Shown one piece after another: positions 8,978 through 18,601 of a stretch of 64,000 nucleotides of DNA. The DNA comes from Flavobacterium araucananum (GTDB lineage: Bacteria; Bacteroidota; Bacteroidia; Flavobacteriales; Flavobacteriaceae). Within the stretch, counting starts at the first letter, position 1, and each line of letters begins with the position of its first letter. Under the pieces are notes generated by a model. It did not search any database, had not been told where the DNA came from, and saw only the letters and a list, made by a program, of their open reading frames with translations. The stretch is from NCBI RefSeq assembly GCF_002222055.1, contig NZ_MUGS01000021.1:62001-126000 (forward strand), in the 5' to 3' direction. A program made the translations under genes and the position numbers.

Positions 8978-11752
8978 CTATTTTTTAGCAAATTTCTTAA
9001 CGATTCTTTTACTTCCGTTATTTAATTCGATGATATAAACTCCCGTATTTAATGCACTTACATCAATAGGGTTTCCTGAAAGTTCTCCAGTACTAATTTG
9101 TTGCCCTAAAGTATTTACGATTCTAAAAGTATATCCTGTATTGTTTAAGAATGAAACATTTAGTTCATCTGCAACCGGGTTTGGATATAAGGCAAAGCTT
9201 GAAGTTTCGGTAGTTTCAACTAATCCTGTAGCAATTTCCTGAGGAACAATTGCTCCAGCAGCTGTGATGTTTATCGAATAATCTTCGACTTGTCCATAAG
9301 AAAAAGACTCACAAGATGTTGGGATTGCGTTGTATTTCATAGAAACTCTAAGTCTTGTTGTACCAAGAGTTGCTGTTGCAGGAATTGTAATTGTTCCTGT
9401 TGCAGTAGTTCCTGTAGATGTTGCTTTGGTATAAACTATTTCGCCAGAATCTGCAAAATCACCATCCTGGTTATAATCTATAAAAACAGCATATCCTTCG
9501 CTGTAAACAGTAGAAGTCCAGCTTGGCGTAATTGTGATGGTATAAGCTGTTCCTCTTGCTGCATTTGTAGAAATAGAAGTATAATTTTCATATCCTGCTG
9601 TTCCTGTAGATGTATTATTGATGGTTCCGAATACGACTTTACCAATTTTTTCATCGGCAGTACTGTTTCCCTGAGAAGTACAATACGATATACTTGCTGC
9701 TGTAGTAGTAACATTTACAGTATTACTTGCCGCTGAAAGATTTCCTGCAGCATCTTTGGCTTTTACAGTAAAAGCATAAGCTGTAAGTGCTGTTAATCCT
9801 GTTACGGTATAACTTGTTGTAGTCGAAGATCCTTTAAGAGTTGTTCCTTCGTAGATGTTGTATCCTGTTACGGCAACATTATCTGTAGAAGCTGTCCATG
9901 TTAAATTCGTTGTCGAACCCGTTGTTCCGGTAGCAGCAAGACTTGTTGGAGCTGTTGGCGCAACAGTATCTGATGATCCTACGTATGCTGCACCTATACC
10001 AACCGCATAAAATGCATTGGTAGTTGCAATAACTTCTGCAGATCCTGCTCCGTATAAATCGATAGCAGATTGTATTCCTGAAGTTCTTGCATTAGCATAA
10101 GTAGAGTTTGAAGTCAGATATACGCTTTCTAAACGGTACGCAATTTTTGCCGCTTTCTCGATTGTGATTCCGGTTACGTTAAAAACACTTCCAATATCAT
10201 TTGTTCCTGATTTACCTACTGATAAAATATAAAACCAGTGGTTCAAAACTCCTGAATTAGTATGAACTCCACAATAATCATTGCTGCTTGTTGGTGTACA
10301 ACTTACATTAACCCAATATGTTCCTCCGTAAGTATCCGGCTGACCTTCGGCATTTGGATTACTCATAGAGCGCAAAGAAAGGTGTCCGGATCTTCTTTCA
10401 ATATCTTCACCTATTAACCACGTCGATTTTGTAGGCGCTGCAGCATACTCGATACAAGCTCCCCAAATATCTGATAACGCTTCATTCATCGCTCCGGATT
10501 CTTTTTGATAGGCTAAGTTTGCAGTATACGTACAAACGGCATGTCCTATTTCGTGTCCAGCAACATCTATAGCTGTCAGGATATCAAAGTAAGTTCCGCT
10601 TCCGTCGCCATAAGTCATTACGCTACCATCCCAGTAAGCATTATCGTATGCATTACTGTAGTGTACATAACTTTTTATGATTGCTCCCGCGTTATCATAA
10701 CTATTTCTGCCGTGTACTGTTGACCAATAATCGTATGTTTTTTCAGCTCCCCAATGCGCATCTAATGCACCATTGTCTTTATTGGTATTGTTATACTCAG
10801 CAGCAGTCCAGTTATTATCAGCATCTGTAAATTGTACAGCCGCTGTATAACTTGTCCCTTTTTGCATGTTGAACGTGTTTATACCTGAACCTCTTGTAGC
10901 ATCTGCCAATCTGTAAGATGATCCGCTCAAAGTGGTTTGTATTACCTGAGTTCCACTATAGCGTGTTGCTGCATTTGCTGCAACAAAGGCTTTTTTAGAA
11001 TTAAATTCCTCTTTTTGATTGCTTAGATTTGCTTTTGCCAATTTAGATTTACCTCCGTGGCTGTATTCTCCAAGGTGTTTTATAGTGGCATTGTAAAACA
11101 AAACTTTACCGTTTTCGGCATCGATATAAAGATCACCACGACTTACCGGATTCGTTGCATAAATATCAAATTTATATGCCAATCGTACTTTATCGCTTTT
11201 TCTTTCCTGTCCTTGTTCTTCCATTGCCGGCAACAGAACAAGTTCGCCTTTTGGTTTTTGGTACCCTATTGCAGCAGCATCTTCAGGAGTTTCCCATAAA
11301 TATTGCTTTGCCCCTGTATGAGCAACTGCTTTGGCAAAAGCTGCCTGACTTGATAATTTAGGAGTTGTTTTTACATTTTCAAGATTGTAATACTCTCCGT
11401 TCATCGAAGTTAATTTTCCTGCTTTTGAATGTAAGGTGTAATTGGCAAATTCGACTTTAACACCTTGTTCATACAACTGAAATTTTTCGTGTGTAAAACC
11501 TTCTTTGTCTGATTCTACTTTTACTTTCGAAAAAGATTGATTGTCTTTAAGGCCTAATTGCTCTTTAAAGACGGTATTGTAATCTGTTCCTTTGTAAGTA
11601 GATTTATCACTGAAGGTGATTAAACTAGGTTGTCCGTTTTCTGAAACATTTTTCTGGCTTACCCGTTTGTCTGTGGTTTGGGCAAATCCTGCTACTGAAA
11701 ATGTAAGAATAACGACGGTCGACGCCATAATCTTTGGTAATTTTCTTTCCAT
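8978..11752 (-). CDS. Secreted M4-family metalloprotease with FnIII, GEVED and T9SS type A sorting domains
   Basis: A thermolysin-like extracellular zinc protease of 924 residues. Order: signal peptide (about 1-24), FTP/PepSY-type propeptide (to about 260), M4 catalytic domain with zinc ligands His400 and His404 in GHEIGH and Glu424 in MNEALSD. It is followed by one fibronectin type III domain (about 605-690), a GEVED domain (about 700-830, FIDYNQDGDF and YGQVEDYS) and a C-terminal T9SS type A sorting domain (FALYPNPV ... GVYIIEL ... KKFAKK). It should cross the outer membrane by the type IX system. A pair of TAATCGATAA direct repeats lies about 100 bases upstream. Confidence 0.96.
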   Translation of the reverse strand: MERKLPKIMASTVVILTFSVAGFAQTTDKRVSQKNVSENGQPSLITFSDKSTYKGTDYNTVFKEQLGLKDNQSFSKVKVESDKEGFTHEKFQLYEQGVKVEFANYTLHSKAGKLTSMNGEYYNLENVKTTPKLSSQAAFAKAVAHTGAKQYLWETPEDAAAIGYQKPKGELVLLPAMEEQGQERKSDKVRLAYKFDIYATNPVSRGDLYIDAENGKVLFYNATIKHLGEYSHGGKSKLAKANLSNQKEEFNSKKAFVAANAATRYSGTQVIQTTLSGSSYRLADATRGSGINTFNMQKGTSYTAAVQFTDADNNWTAAEYNNTNKDNGALDAHWGAEKTYDYWSTVHGRNSYDNAGAIIKSYVHYSNAYDNAYWDGSVMTYGDGSGTYFDILTAIDVAGHEIGHAVCTYTANLAYQKESGAMNEALSDIWGACIEYAAAPTKSTWLIGEDIERRSGHLSLRSMSNPNAEGQPDTYGGTYWVNVSCTPTSSNDYCGVHTNSGVLNHWFYILSVGKSGTNDIGSVFNVTGITIEKAAKIAYRLESVYLTSNSTYANARTSGIQSAIDLYGAGSAEVIATTNAFYAVGIGAAYVGSSDTVAPTAPTSLAATGTTGSTTNLTWTASTDNVAVTGYNIYEGTTLKGSSTTTSYTVTGLTALTAYAFTVKAKDAAGNLSAASNTVNVTTTAASISYCTSQGNSTADEKIGKVVFGTINNTSTGTAGYENYTSISTNAARGTAYTITITPSWTSTVYSEGYAVFIDYNQDGDFADSGEIVYTKATSTGTTATGTITIPATATLGTTRLRVSMKYNAIPTSCESFSYGQVEDYSINITAAGAIVPQEIATGLVETTETSSFALYPNPVADELNVSFLNNTGYTFRIVNTLGQQISTGELSGNPIDVSALNTGVYIIELNNGSKRIVKKFAKK

Positions 11753-11850
11753 AATAAGTGGTATTTGAGTTTGGTTAAAGGATTACAAATAAAATATTTA
11801 ATGTAAGTAAATACTTTATTTTGAGATAAAAGTATTTTATTTCTATCAGA

Positions 11851-11880
11851 TAATCGATAAAATTTGCCGTTAATCGATAA
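11851..11880. promoter_or_regulatory. Two TAATCGATAA direct repeats, 20 bases apart
   Basis: Identical 10-mers at 11851-11860 and 11871-11880, each containing the ATCGAT palindrome. Their spacing of two helical turns, upstream of the protease start, fits a binding site for a regulator. The regulator is unknown. Confidence 0.4.
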
Positions 11881-12061
11881 AGTGCAGCGTTTTTTACTTT
11901 AAATTTACTTTTATTTAACAAACAGTGAAGATTTCACAAAAAGAAGGGGCTAAAATTAATTATTCTATTGATTTTTAATGCATTATAAACACAAAAACCG
12001 CTGAGATGCCAATTTTACTAGATTTTTGGACGGTTTGTGATTCTTAAAATATTCCTACAAA

Positions 12062-12090
12062 AAAAGCCAGCCTTATAAAAAGCTGGCCTT
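12062..12090 (-). terminator. Terminator of the scoAB operon
   Basis: On the minus strand GCCAGC pairs with GCTGGC around a loop of about 10 bases, and a run of T follows. Confidence 0.8.
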
Positions 12091-12117
12091 CGCAAATTTT
12101 TGGAATAAAAGAGACTT

Positions 12118-12774
12118 TTATCTGAGGTCCATTTCCGGAATATCTCCTTCAATAATCAGATTGGCTTCTGTTGAAGCTATAATATGTTCGACAGAAACAC
12201 CTGGCGCACGTTCTAAAAGCTTAAAACCCTTTTGGGTTACTTCGAGAACTGCTAATTCTGTTACTACCTTTTTTACGCATCCTACACCTGTTAATGGTAA
12301 AGTGCATTTTTTTAATATCTTAGATTCACCTGCTTTGTTGACATGCATCATGGCTACGATGATATTTTCGGCAGAAGCTACTAAATCCATTGCTCCGCCC
12401 ATACCTTTTACCATTTTTCCCGGAATTTTCCAATTGGCAATATCGCCGTTCTCTGAAACTTCCATCGCGCCCAGAATGGTTAAATCTACTTTCTGGCTGC
12501 GGATCATTCCAAAACTAAAAGCCGAATCAAAGAAACTAGCTCCCGGCAATGTTGTAATGGTTTGTTTCCCTGCATTGATAATATCTGCGTCTTCTTCTCC
12601 GGCAAAAGGAAATGGTCCCATACCCAGAACACCGTTTTCGCTTTGAAACTCAACTGCAATATCTTCTCTGACATAATTGGCCACCAAAGTTGGAATACCA
12701 ATTCCTAAGTTTACAAAATACCTGTCTTTTACTTCTTTTGCAATTCGTTTTGCAATATCTTCTTTTGTTAACAT
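12118..12774 (-). CDS. scoB: Succinyl-CoA:3-oxoacid CoA-transferase, subunit B
   Basis: Beta subunit of the two-subunit enzyme that moves CoA between succinate and acetoacetate (or related 3-oxoacids), linking ketone-body or branched-chain degradation to the TCA cycle. 218 residues, normal length. The catalytic Glu46 is in SENGVLGMGP, and LGIGIPTLVANYV near residue 23 is the family's N-terminal block. It follows scoA by 98 bases in the same direction and ends before a terminator. Other acyl-CoA transferases of this group (atoA type) are close relatives, so the acid specificity is inferred. Confidence 0.92.
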   Translation of the reverse strand: MLTKEDIAKRIAKEVKDRYFVNLGIGIPTLVANYVREDIAVEFQSENGVLGMGPFPFAGEEDADIINAGKQTITTLPGASFFDSAFSFGMIRSQKVDLTILGAMEVSENGDIANWKIPGKMVKGMGGAMDLVASAENIIVAMMHVNKAGESKILKKCTLPLTGVGCVKKVVTELAVLEVTQKGFKLLERAPGVSVEHIIASTEANLIIEGDIPEMDLR

Positions 12775-12796
12775 AAATTCAATGTGTCAATTTGGA

Positions 12797-12874
12797 AATT
12801 AGATAATTAGACAATACCATCTTCAGCACAATCTAACGAATTATCTAATTATCACATTTTCTAATTATCTAATT
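12797..12874. repeat. Inverted repeat in the scoA-scoB gap
   Basis: AATTAGATAATTAG (12797-12810) is perfectly complementary to CTAATTATCTAATT (12861-12874), which overlaps the scoA stop. A third related word (GAATTATCTAATTATC near 12839) could form a competing hairpin. Confidence 0.7.
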
Positions 12875-13574
12875 ACCCTCTTTGTCTTACTGTTCTTTGC
12901 TCAATACGTTTTTCGAATTTTTCGCCCTGGAAGATACGTTGCACCATAATTCCGGGAATATGAATTTGATTGGGATCTAAAGTCCCAACGGGAACTAATT
13001 CTTCGACTTCGGCAATAGTAATTTTTGCAGCTCCTGCCATACAAGCATTAAAGTTTCTGGCAGTTCCTTTAAAAATCAGATTTCCGGCTGCATCCCCTTT
13101 CCATGCTTTTACAATTGCAAAATCGGCTTTGAAAGCTTGTTCCATGATATGCATTTTTCCGTTGAACTCGCGAACCTCTTTACCTTCGGCAACCTCTGTA
13201 CCAAAACCTGCAGGTGTAAAAAAAGCGGGGATTCCGGCTTGGGCTGCACGACAACGTTCTGCCAAAGTTCCTTGTGGCGTTAATTCAACCTCAAGCTCTC
13301 CGGAAAGCATCTGACGTTCGAACTCTGCATTCTCGCCAACATAGGACGAAATCATTTTTTTGATTTGTTTTTTCTGCAAGAGCAATCCTAAACCAAAATC
13401 ATCTACTCCGGCATTGTTTGAAATACAGGTCAAATCAGAAATCGATGTGTTTACTAATGCTGCAATCGTATTTTCAGGAATTCCGCATAAACCGAATCCA
13501 CCAAACATAATAATCATTCCGCCTTCTATACCTGATATGGCTTCCTGAACGTTATTTACTTTTTTTGTAATCAT
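12873..13574 (-). CDS. scoA: Succinyl-CoA:3-oxoacid CoA-transferase, subunit A
   Basis: Alpha subunit, 233 residues, partner of the gene directly downstream. The CoA-binding glycine motif [16 protein letters not shown] lies near residue 25, and the family block [20 protein letters not shown] near 102. It is first in a two-gene operon. The gap to scoB holds A/T-rich inverted repeats instead of a tight junction, which may set the relative output of the two subunits. Regulation is otherwise not visible. Confidence 0.92.
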   Translation of the reverse strand: MITKKVNNVQEAISGIEGGMIIMFGGFGLCGIPENTIAALVNTSISDLTCISNNAGVDDFGLGLLLQKKQIKKMISSYVGENAEFERQMLSGELEVELTPQGTLAERCRAAQAGIPAFFTPAGFGTEVAEGKEVREFNGKMHIMEQAFKADFAIVKAWKGDAAGNLIFKGTARNFNACMAGAAKITIAEVEELVPVGTLDPNQIHIPGIMVQRIFQGEKFEKRIEQRTVRQRG

Positions 13575-14111
13575 AATAAATGGTCTTTATTACTGTATAT
13601 TTTTGATAAAAATAAGATTTTTAGATTGAATTATAACGATTTCGTAATGATTTTATTTGCGATCAATATTCAAGTACACCTAAATATATCTCGTAGAGAT
13701 TAAATATTGGTAAAAAATTTATTGTTCGTAATATTTTGTCCCGTAGGGACTATATCTGGAATTCATCACGATTCTCAAAAGGTGTAGTCCCTACGGGACA
13801 TTGTGAATGTTCTATCATTACTTGTTACCAATATTTCTACCAACATTTAACTCCTAGCGGAGTATATTCTAATAGGTTTTATTTTGACCATTTTAAACAT
13901 TACCAGCGGTTTCAACCGTTGGGTCACATTACATGATCGCGATTCGTTTCCCAAGGTTGAAACCTTGGGCTATTCAATCTATTCCAAAAAAAAATCCTTT
14001 TGCATCTTCCGAATTTCAGAAAGCACAAAAGGTTTTTTATTAATTACTATTTATATTTTGCAACTGCGACCGCGAACTGAAAACTGCGATTGTATGAACT
14101 GCGACTAAAAA
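13575..14111. repeat. Gene-free block with REP palindromes (537 bases)
   Basis: No coding signal. It contains ATCTC-GTA-GAGAT (13688-13700); a perfect 16-base inverted pair TGTCCCGTAGGGACTA (13737-13752) / TAGTCCCTACGGGACA (13785-13800), each arm itself palindromic; CTCCTAGCGGAG near 13852; CCAGCGGTTTCAACCGTTGG (from 13903); and CCCAAGGT-TGAA-ACCTTGGG (13950-13969). The last two match repeats beside the Y1 transposase gene at 30622-31056. Confidence 0.85.
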
Positions 14112-16418
14112 TTACAGTTCAAATTCGTCTGTATTTTGTTCTGTTGCGGTAGTATCTTTTACAACTGCAGGTCTGCTGTAACAATCTACTTTTATAGAAA
14201 GGTTTGCAGGTCTTTCAAATTCTGATTTAGAAACCTGAAGCCCCGGATCTGCATAACAAAGTTTCATAAAATAACCCCAGATTGGTAATGCTGCTGTAGC
14301 TCCTTGTCCGTAAGTTAAACTTTTGAAACGTGCTGAACGGTCTTCGCAACCTACCCAAACTCCGGTTACCAGGTTTGGAACCATTCCCATAAACCAACCG
14401 TCAGACTGGTTTTGTGTCGTTCCTGTTTTTCCGGCAATAGGGTTTCTAAACATATATGGATATCCTGTCCAGCGGTTGTCGCCACTTCCTCCGCCTTCGG
14501 TACGCAAACGTGCACCTGAACCGGTCTCTGTAACTCCTTCTAATAATTTGATTACTGCAAAGGCAATATCTTTGTTCAAAACGTCGTGAGATTCCGGGAT
14601 AGGCTCATAAATAACTTCTCCGCTTTTATTCTCAATACGGGTTAAAAACTGTGGTTTTACGTAAACACCCTGATTGGCAAATGTACTGTAAGCTGCAACC
14701 ATATCTTCAACTGTGATATCTACAGCTCCTAAAGCGATAGAAGGTTGTGCAGGAATTTCGGTTTTTACACCTAATTTATGCGTTAACTCTACAACCGCTT
14801 CCGGACCAACGCGATCTATTAATTTAGCTGAAACCGTATTGATAGAATTCGCCAAACCTTGTTTTAAGGTTACCATTCCGCGGTATCTGTTATCAGAGTT
14901 TCTTGGTTCCCAATCTGCCGTAACATTATGGCGCCCTTTATGGATCATGAATGGTCCGTCAAGAATAGAATCGCAAGGCGACATGTTCAATTGCTCAATG
15001 GCTGTTGCATAAACAAACGGTTTAAAGGTAGAACCCACCTGTCTTGCTCCCTGTCCAACGTGATCGTATTGAAAATATTTATAATTAATTCCCCCAACCC
15101 ATGCTTTAATGTTTCCGGTTTGTGGCTCCATGGCCATCATACCCGATTGCAAGAAGTGTTTGAAATAACGAATCGAATCAAGCGGTGTCATTATGGTATC
15201 GCGTTCGCCTTTCCAGGTAAAGATGCGCATTTTTGTTTTTACTTTGAACGAAGCAATGATATCATCATCGCTTTTATCTGATTCTTTCATGATTGCCCAA
15301 CGTGTAGAATTTTTCATGGCTTGCATCATGATTCTTTCCGTTTCGGCTTGTGTAATGTTTACGAAAGGTGCATTTTTATTGGTTTTCATTTCAATAAAAA
15401 ATTGCTGTTGCAAGTTTTTCATATGTTCAGAAACTGCTTCTTCGGCATGCAATTGCATTCTTGAATCGATAGTGGTATAGATTTTCAAACCATCTTTGTA
15501 GATGTCATAATCTGATCCGTCCGGTTTTTTATTTTCGGCAACCCATTTTTTCATGTAGTCACGAAGATATTCTCTAAAATAAGTAGCGGTACCTTCGCGG
15601 TGACTTTCTAATTTAAAGTGCAAAGCAATTGGTAATGCCTGTAATTTTAATTTCTCTGAAGTGGTAATCATTTTTGCTTTTTCCATTTGAGAAAGCACTA
15701 CGTTACGACGGTTTTTTACGCCTTCGGGATTGCGAACCGGATTGTATAATCCTGAATTTTTGAACATACCAACCAAAATAGCCGATTCGTCCATGGTTAA
15801 ATCTTTTGGATCTTTAGAGAAATACGTTTGCGCGGCAGAACTTACTCCAACAGAATAATTACCAAAATCGTAAACGTTGCAATACATTGCCAGAATTTCG
15901 TTTTTGGTATATTGCCTTTCGAGACGAATAGCAATAATCCATTCTTTTATTTTTTGTACAATCCTGAACGGAAGAAACTTAGATCCTTCTCCGTGAAATA
16001 ATTGTTTGGCTAATTGTTGTGTCAGAGTACTGGCTCCTCCATTGGTTCCCAGTGTAAAAACGGCTCTTAAAGTTCCGCGTCCGTCAATTCCTGAGTGATC
16101 ATAAAAACGAGCATCTTCGGTGGCAACCAAAGCTTCGACTAAACTTTTTGGCAAATCTGAGTATTTAAGTTGTGACCTGTTAGTTTTAAAATACTTACCA
16201 ATAACCACTCCATCAGACGAAATGATTTCTGTAGCCAAATTAGAATCCGGATTTTCTAAATCTTCAAAAGAAGGCATCGATCCGAATAATCCCCAGGATG
16301 CAAATAAGAAAAAGGCTAAAATACCCAATAAGGTATACGCAAAAATTCTCCAGAATTTCTTTTTATAGTAGTTAATATCTTTAGCACTACTAGGTTGATT
16401 GTTTTTTTTGGTGGCCAT
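14112..16418 (-). CDS. mrcA: Penicillin-binding protein 1A, bifunctional transglycosylase/transpeptidase
   Basis: Polymerises and cross-links peptidoglycan at the outer face of the inner membrane. 768 residues. There is a short cytoplasmic tail, one membrane helix (about 24-47) and a GT51 domain with catalytic Glu101 in EDARFYDH and TLTQQLAKQL near 131. The transpeptidase domain has nucleophile Ser463 in STFK, SIN at 525-527 and KTGT at 664-667. The C-terminal tail is acidic. It is followed on the same strand, as next gene upstream, by gldH (12 bases), so it is probably co-transcribed with gldH and the RicT-like gene. The mrcA symbol is by role, not by orthology tracing. Confidence 0.95.
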   Translation of the reverse strand: MATKKNNQPSSAKDINYYKKKFWRIFAYTLLGILAFFLFASWGLFGSMPSFEDLENPDSNLATEIISSDGVVIGKYFKTNRSQLKYSDLPKSLVEALVATEDARFYDHSGIDGRGTLRAVFTLGTNGGASTLTQQLAKQLFHGEGSKFLPFRIVQKIKEWIIAIRLERQYTKNEILAMYCNVYDFGNYSVGVSSAAQTYFSKDPKDLTMDESAILVGMFKNSGLYNPVRNPEGVKNRRNVVLSQMEKAKMITTSEKLKLQALPIALHFKLESHREGTATYFREYLRDYMKKWVAENKKPDGSDYDIYKDGLKIYTTIDSRMQLHAEEAVSEHMKNLQQQFFIEMKTNKNAPFVNITQAETERIMMQAMKNSTRWAIMKESDKSDDDIIASFKVKTKMRIFTWKGERDTIMTPLDSIRYFKHFLQSGMMAMEPQTGNIKAWVGGINYKYFQYDHVGQGARQVGSTFKPFVYATAIEQLNMSPCDSILDGPFMIHKGRHNVTADWEPRNSDNRYRGMVTLKQGLANSINTVSAKLIDRVGPEAVVELTHKLGVKTEIPAQPSIALGAVDITVEDMVAAYSTFANQGVYVKPQFLTRIENKSGEVIYEPIPESHDVLNKDIAFAVIKLLEGVTETGSGARLRTEGGGSGDNRWTGYPYMFRNPIAGKTGTTQNQSDGWFMGMVPNLVTGVWVGCEDRSARFKSLTYGQGATAALPIWGYFMKLCYADPGLQVSKSEFERPANLSIKVDCYSRPAVVKDTTATEQNTDEFEL

Positions 16419-16430
16419 ATAACTATTTTT

Positions 16431-16910
16431 CTAATCTTTTTGTTCTATTCTAAAACCTACATCTGTAATACCTTCTAAAGCCTGAACACCAGGTATCTTT
16501 CCTGATTCTCTAACAGCTTGCTTGATGTGTACTTTGTATTTACCTCTAAATTTTACATCTTCTTTGTAATACAATTTACTTTCTTTGATATCTGTAAAAC
16601 CATTACCGAGCAAAGTTCCGTCCGGTTTTGCCATTTCATATTCTAAAGTATCTACTTTGGTGAAACCACTTGGTGTTTCAATAGCCACAATTAAAAACAA
16701 ATTCTTGAATGGATAATTGTTATTGTCCCTCAAATTTATAAATAAATTGTATTTTTTGGTTGAATCTAAAACTGGCAGATCAAAGGTTACAATACTGTCT
16801 TTGTTCCAAGCACTTCCAACAGATTTGTACTCATCAAATACTCTTTTTTTATCGCAGGAAAAAAAAAGTATTGCCACCAAAAGAAGAATCCCGCTATTTT
16901 TTATTCTCAT
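16431..16910 (-). CDS. gldH: Gliding motility lipoprotein GldH
   Basis: 159 residues. The lipoprotein signal MRIKNSGILLLVAILFFSC puts lipidated Cys at residue 19. GldH is required for gliding in Flavobacterium johnsoniae and is part of the gliding/T9SS gene set of the phylum. Its molecular role is unsettled. The remainder matches the family layout (ESGKIPGVQALEGITDVGFRIE at the end, shortened here). The start overlaps the 3' end of the RicT-like gene by 17 bases, and mrcA starts 12 bases after its stop, so the three genes look like one operon. Confidence 0.9.
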   Translation of the reverse strand: MRIKNSGILLLVAILFFSCDKKRVFDEYKSVGSAWNKDSIVTFDLPVLDSTKKYNLFINLRDNNNYPFKNLFLIVAIETPSGFTKVDTLEYEMAKPDGTLLGNGFTDIKESKLYYKEDVKFRGKYKVHIKQAVRESGKIPGVQALEGITDVGFRIEQKD

Positions 16911-18228
16911 TTTTAGTAATAATTATAGGTTTTCTAGGTTCAGCCGGTTTATTATCATTCGAGTTGTTCGGCTTATTCGAATTGTTCGGCTTGTTATTAT
17001 TCGGTTTACTCCCTTTATTTGGATTTCCTCCTGCAGGTTTGTTTTGGTTTTGATTGGATTGTGGTTTCTTTGGTACAGCCACCACTTCTGCTTCTGCATT
17101 TGGTTTGCGTTTGCGATTTGGTTTTTTCTTTCTTTTTGGCTGATCAAAACGGGTTAAACTTTCCTGCCCCATTGCGTTATTGAAGTCTTTTTCAGGCTCT
17201 GAAATTTCTTCGATAGCAAAATCTTCTAAAGAGGAAACTTTATTTTTCAGTTTATTCTCAGCAATAATCTCTTTTACCTGATCTATTTTTAAAACATGCC
17301 AGTTTGCAAAGTTATTGGTGTAAGCAAACCACATTAATCCTTTAAAAATATCTTGTTTCTGGCAAATTGCATCGCCTTTTTCGGTCACTAATTTAGTGTC
17401 ATAATCCGGAAAATCTTTCAAGGCATCCATGTAAGTGTCCAGCTCATAATTTAAGCAACACTTTAATTTCCCACATTGTCCGGCTAGTTTCTGAGGATTT
17501 AGCGATAGCTGTTGGTAACGAGCCGCAGATGTATTGACACTTCTAAAATCTGTAAGCCAGGTCGAACAGCAAAGTTCTCGTCCACAAGAACCAATTCCGC
17601 CCAGACGAGCTGCTTCCTGACGGAAACCAACTTGTTTCATCTCGACTCTGGTACTAAATTCTTTGGCAAAATCTTTAATCAAAAGTCTAAAATCGACCCT
17701 GTCATTTGCTGTATAGTAAAATGTAGCTTTTGATCCGTCTCCTTGAAATTCAATATCAGAAATTTTCATTTCTAATTTATGCTGAATTGCCAATTCGCGG
17801 GCTCTCACTTTCATTGGTTCTTCGCGATCACGCGCTACAGACCAAATGTCGATATCTTTTTGAGATGCTTTTCGGTAAATTTTAGGGACATCATTACTTT
17901 CGTGATTGACTCCTTTTTTCTTCATTTGAATTTTTACCAATTCGCCTGTCAAAGTTACAATCCCAATATCATGTCCCGGTGATGCAACAGTTGCTACAAT
18001 ATCACCAATACTTAAAGTTAATTTTTCTGAATTTCTAAAGAATTCCTTACGTCCGTTTTTAAAACGTACTTCGACGCAGTCAAAAATAGCTTCTCCATTA
18101 GACGGGCTCATGTTGGCAAGCCAGTCAAAAACCGTCAATTTATTGCAGCTATCGGTGCCGCAAGTCCCATTATTTTTACAACCTTTTGGTGCACCACCAT
18201 CTGAGGTTGAACAACTTGTACATGCCAT
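16894..18228 (-). CDS. ricT: PSP1 C-terminal domain protein (RicT/YaaT-like iron-sulfur regulator)
   Basis: The start is the ATG at 18228 (MACTSCSTSDGG); an in-frame ATG at 18279 would add 17 unlikely residues. The protein has 444 residues. The N terminus is Cys-rich, then comes the PSP1 domain (to about residue 270) with the cysteine set GSCGRELCC and CGKLKCC. In B. subtilis RicT such cysteines bind an Fe-S cluster in the RicAFT complex that acts on RNase Y and phosphorelay proteins. The last 110 residues are a Lys/Asn/Pro-rich disordered tail typical of flavobacterial members. Its neighbour gldH overlaps. The role in Flavobacterium is inferred from the family only. Confidence 0.85.
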   Translation of the reverse strand: MACTSCSTSDGGAPKGCKNNGTCGTDSCNKLTVFDWLANMSPSNGEAIFDCVEVRFKNGRKEFFRNSEKLTLSIGDIVATVASPGHDIGIVTLTGELVKIQMKKKGVNHESNDVPKIYRKASQKDIDIWSVARDREEPMKVRARELAIQHKLEMKISDIEFQGDGSKATFYYTANDRVDFRLLIKDFAKEFSTRVEMKQVGFRQEAARLGGIGSCGRELCCSTWLTDFRSVNTSAARYQQLSLNPQKLAGQCGKLKCCLNYELDTYMDALKDFPDYDTKLVTEKGDAICQKQDIFKGLMWFAYTNNFANWHVLKIDQVKEIIAENKLKNKVSSLEDFAIEEISEPEKDFNNAMGQESLTRFDQPKRKKKPNRKRKPNAEAEVVAVPKKPQSNQNQNKPAGGNPNKGSKPNNNKPNNSNKPNNSNDNKPAEPRKPIIITKNENKK

Positions 18229-18601
18229 AATTATATATGTAGTGTTGCAAAAAAGCAACTTAAGTTCATAAACATTCAATTGGTAAAGATAGTATTTTTT
18301 TTAGTTTGCTCTTAAGGATTATTGTTAAGGCCTGCCAAATATGTAAAACGTTCATTTTTAACACACAAGAATTTTAACAAACCTACAAGTTGCCCTATTC
18401 TGATACTCTTATGCCTTTTACCTATAAGACAATGCGATTAAATCAAAGAATTTTGCAAATTGAAATTTCTTCGGATTTTCATCCACATCACAACTCCTGT
18501 TTGTCTATTAAATAAACAGTTTTTTTGTTTTATACCCAAATTATAAAACATGGTTATTGCAGAAACAAAAACCATAGTATTAATTTCAGTTACGTTCGAT
18601 T
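18229..18601. other. Intergenic region between ricT and the giant adhesin gene (373 bases)
   Basis: Divergent promoter region, AT-rich, no ORF worth calling. CTGTTT (18498-18503) / AAACAG (18515-18520) followed by seven T is a weak terminator-like hairpin 80 bases before the adhesin start. Confidence 0.45.

Larger units (their letters stand above)
11753..12117. other. Intergenic region upstream of the M4 protease (365 bases)
   Basis: No coding signal. It holds a TAAATACTTT...AAAAGTATTT dyad near 11805-11840, two TAATCGATAA copies at 11851-11860 and 11871-11880, and a terminator for the CoA-transferase operon at its far end. Confidence 0.6.

Noticed and set aside
9290..9736. 148-codon Cys/Ser-rich ORF antisense to the M4 protease
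   Set aside because: Artefact of the Thr/Ala/Gly-rich coding strand of the protease; Cys-rich content is typical of such shadows.
13736..14108. Two overlapping plus-strand ORFs in the scoA-mrcA gap
   Set aside because: They translate the REP palindromes and lack domain-like content.
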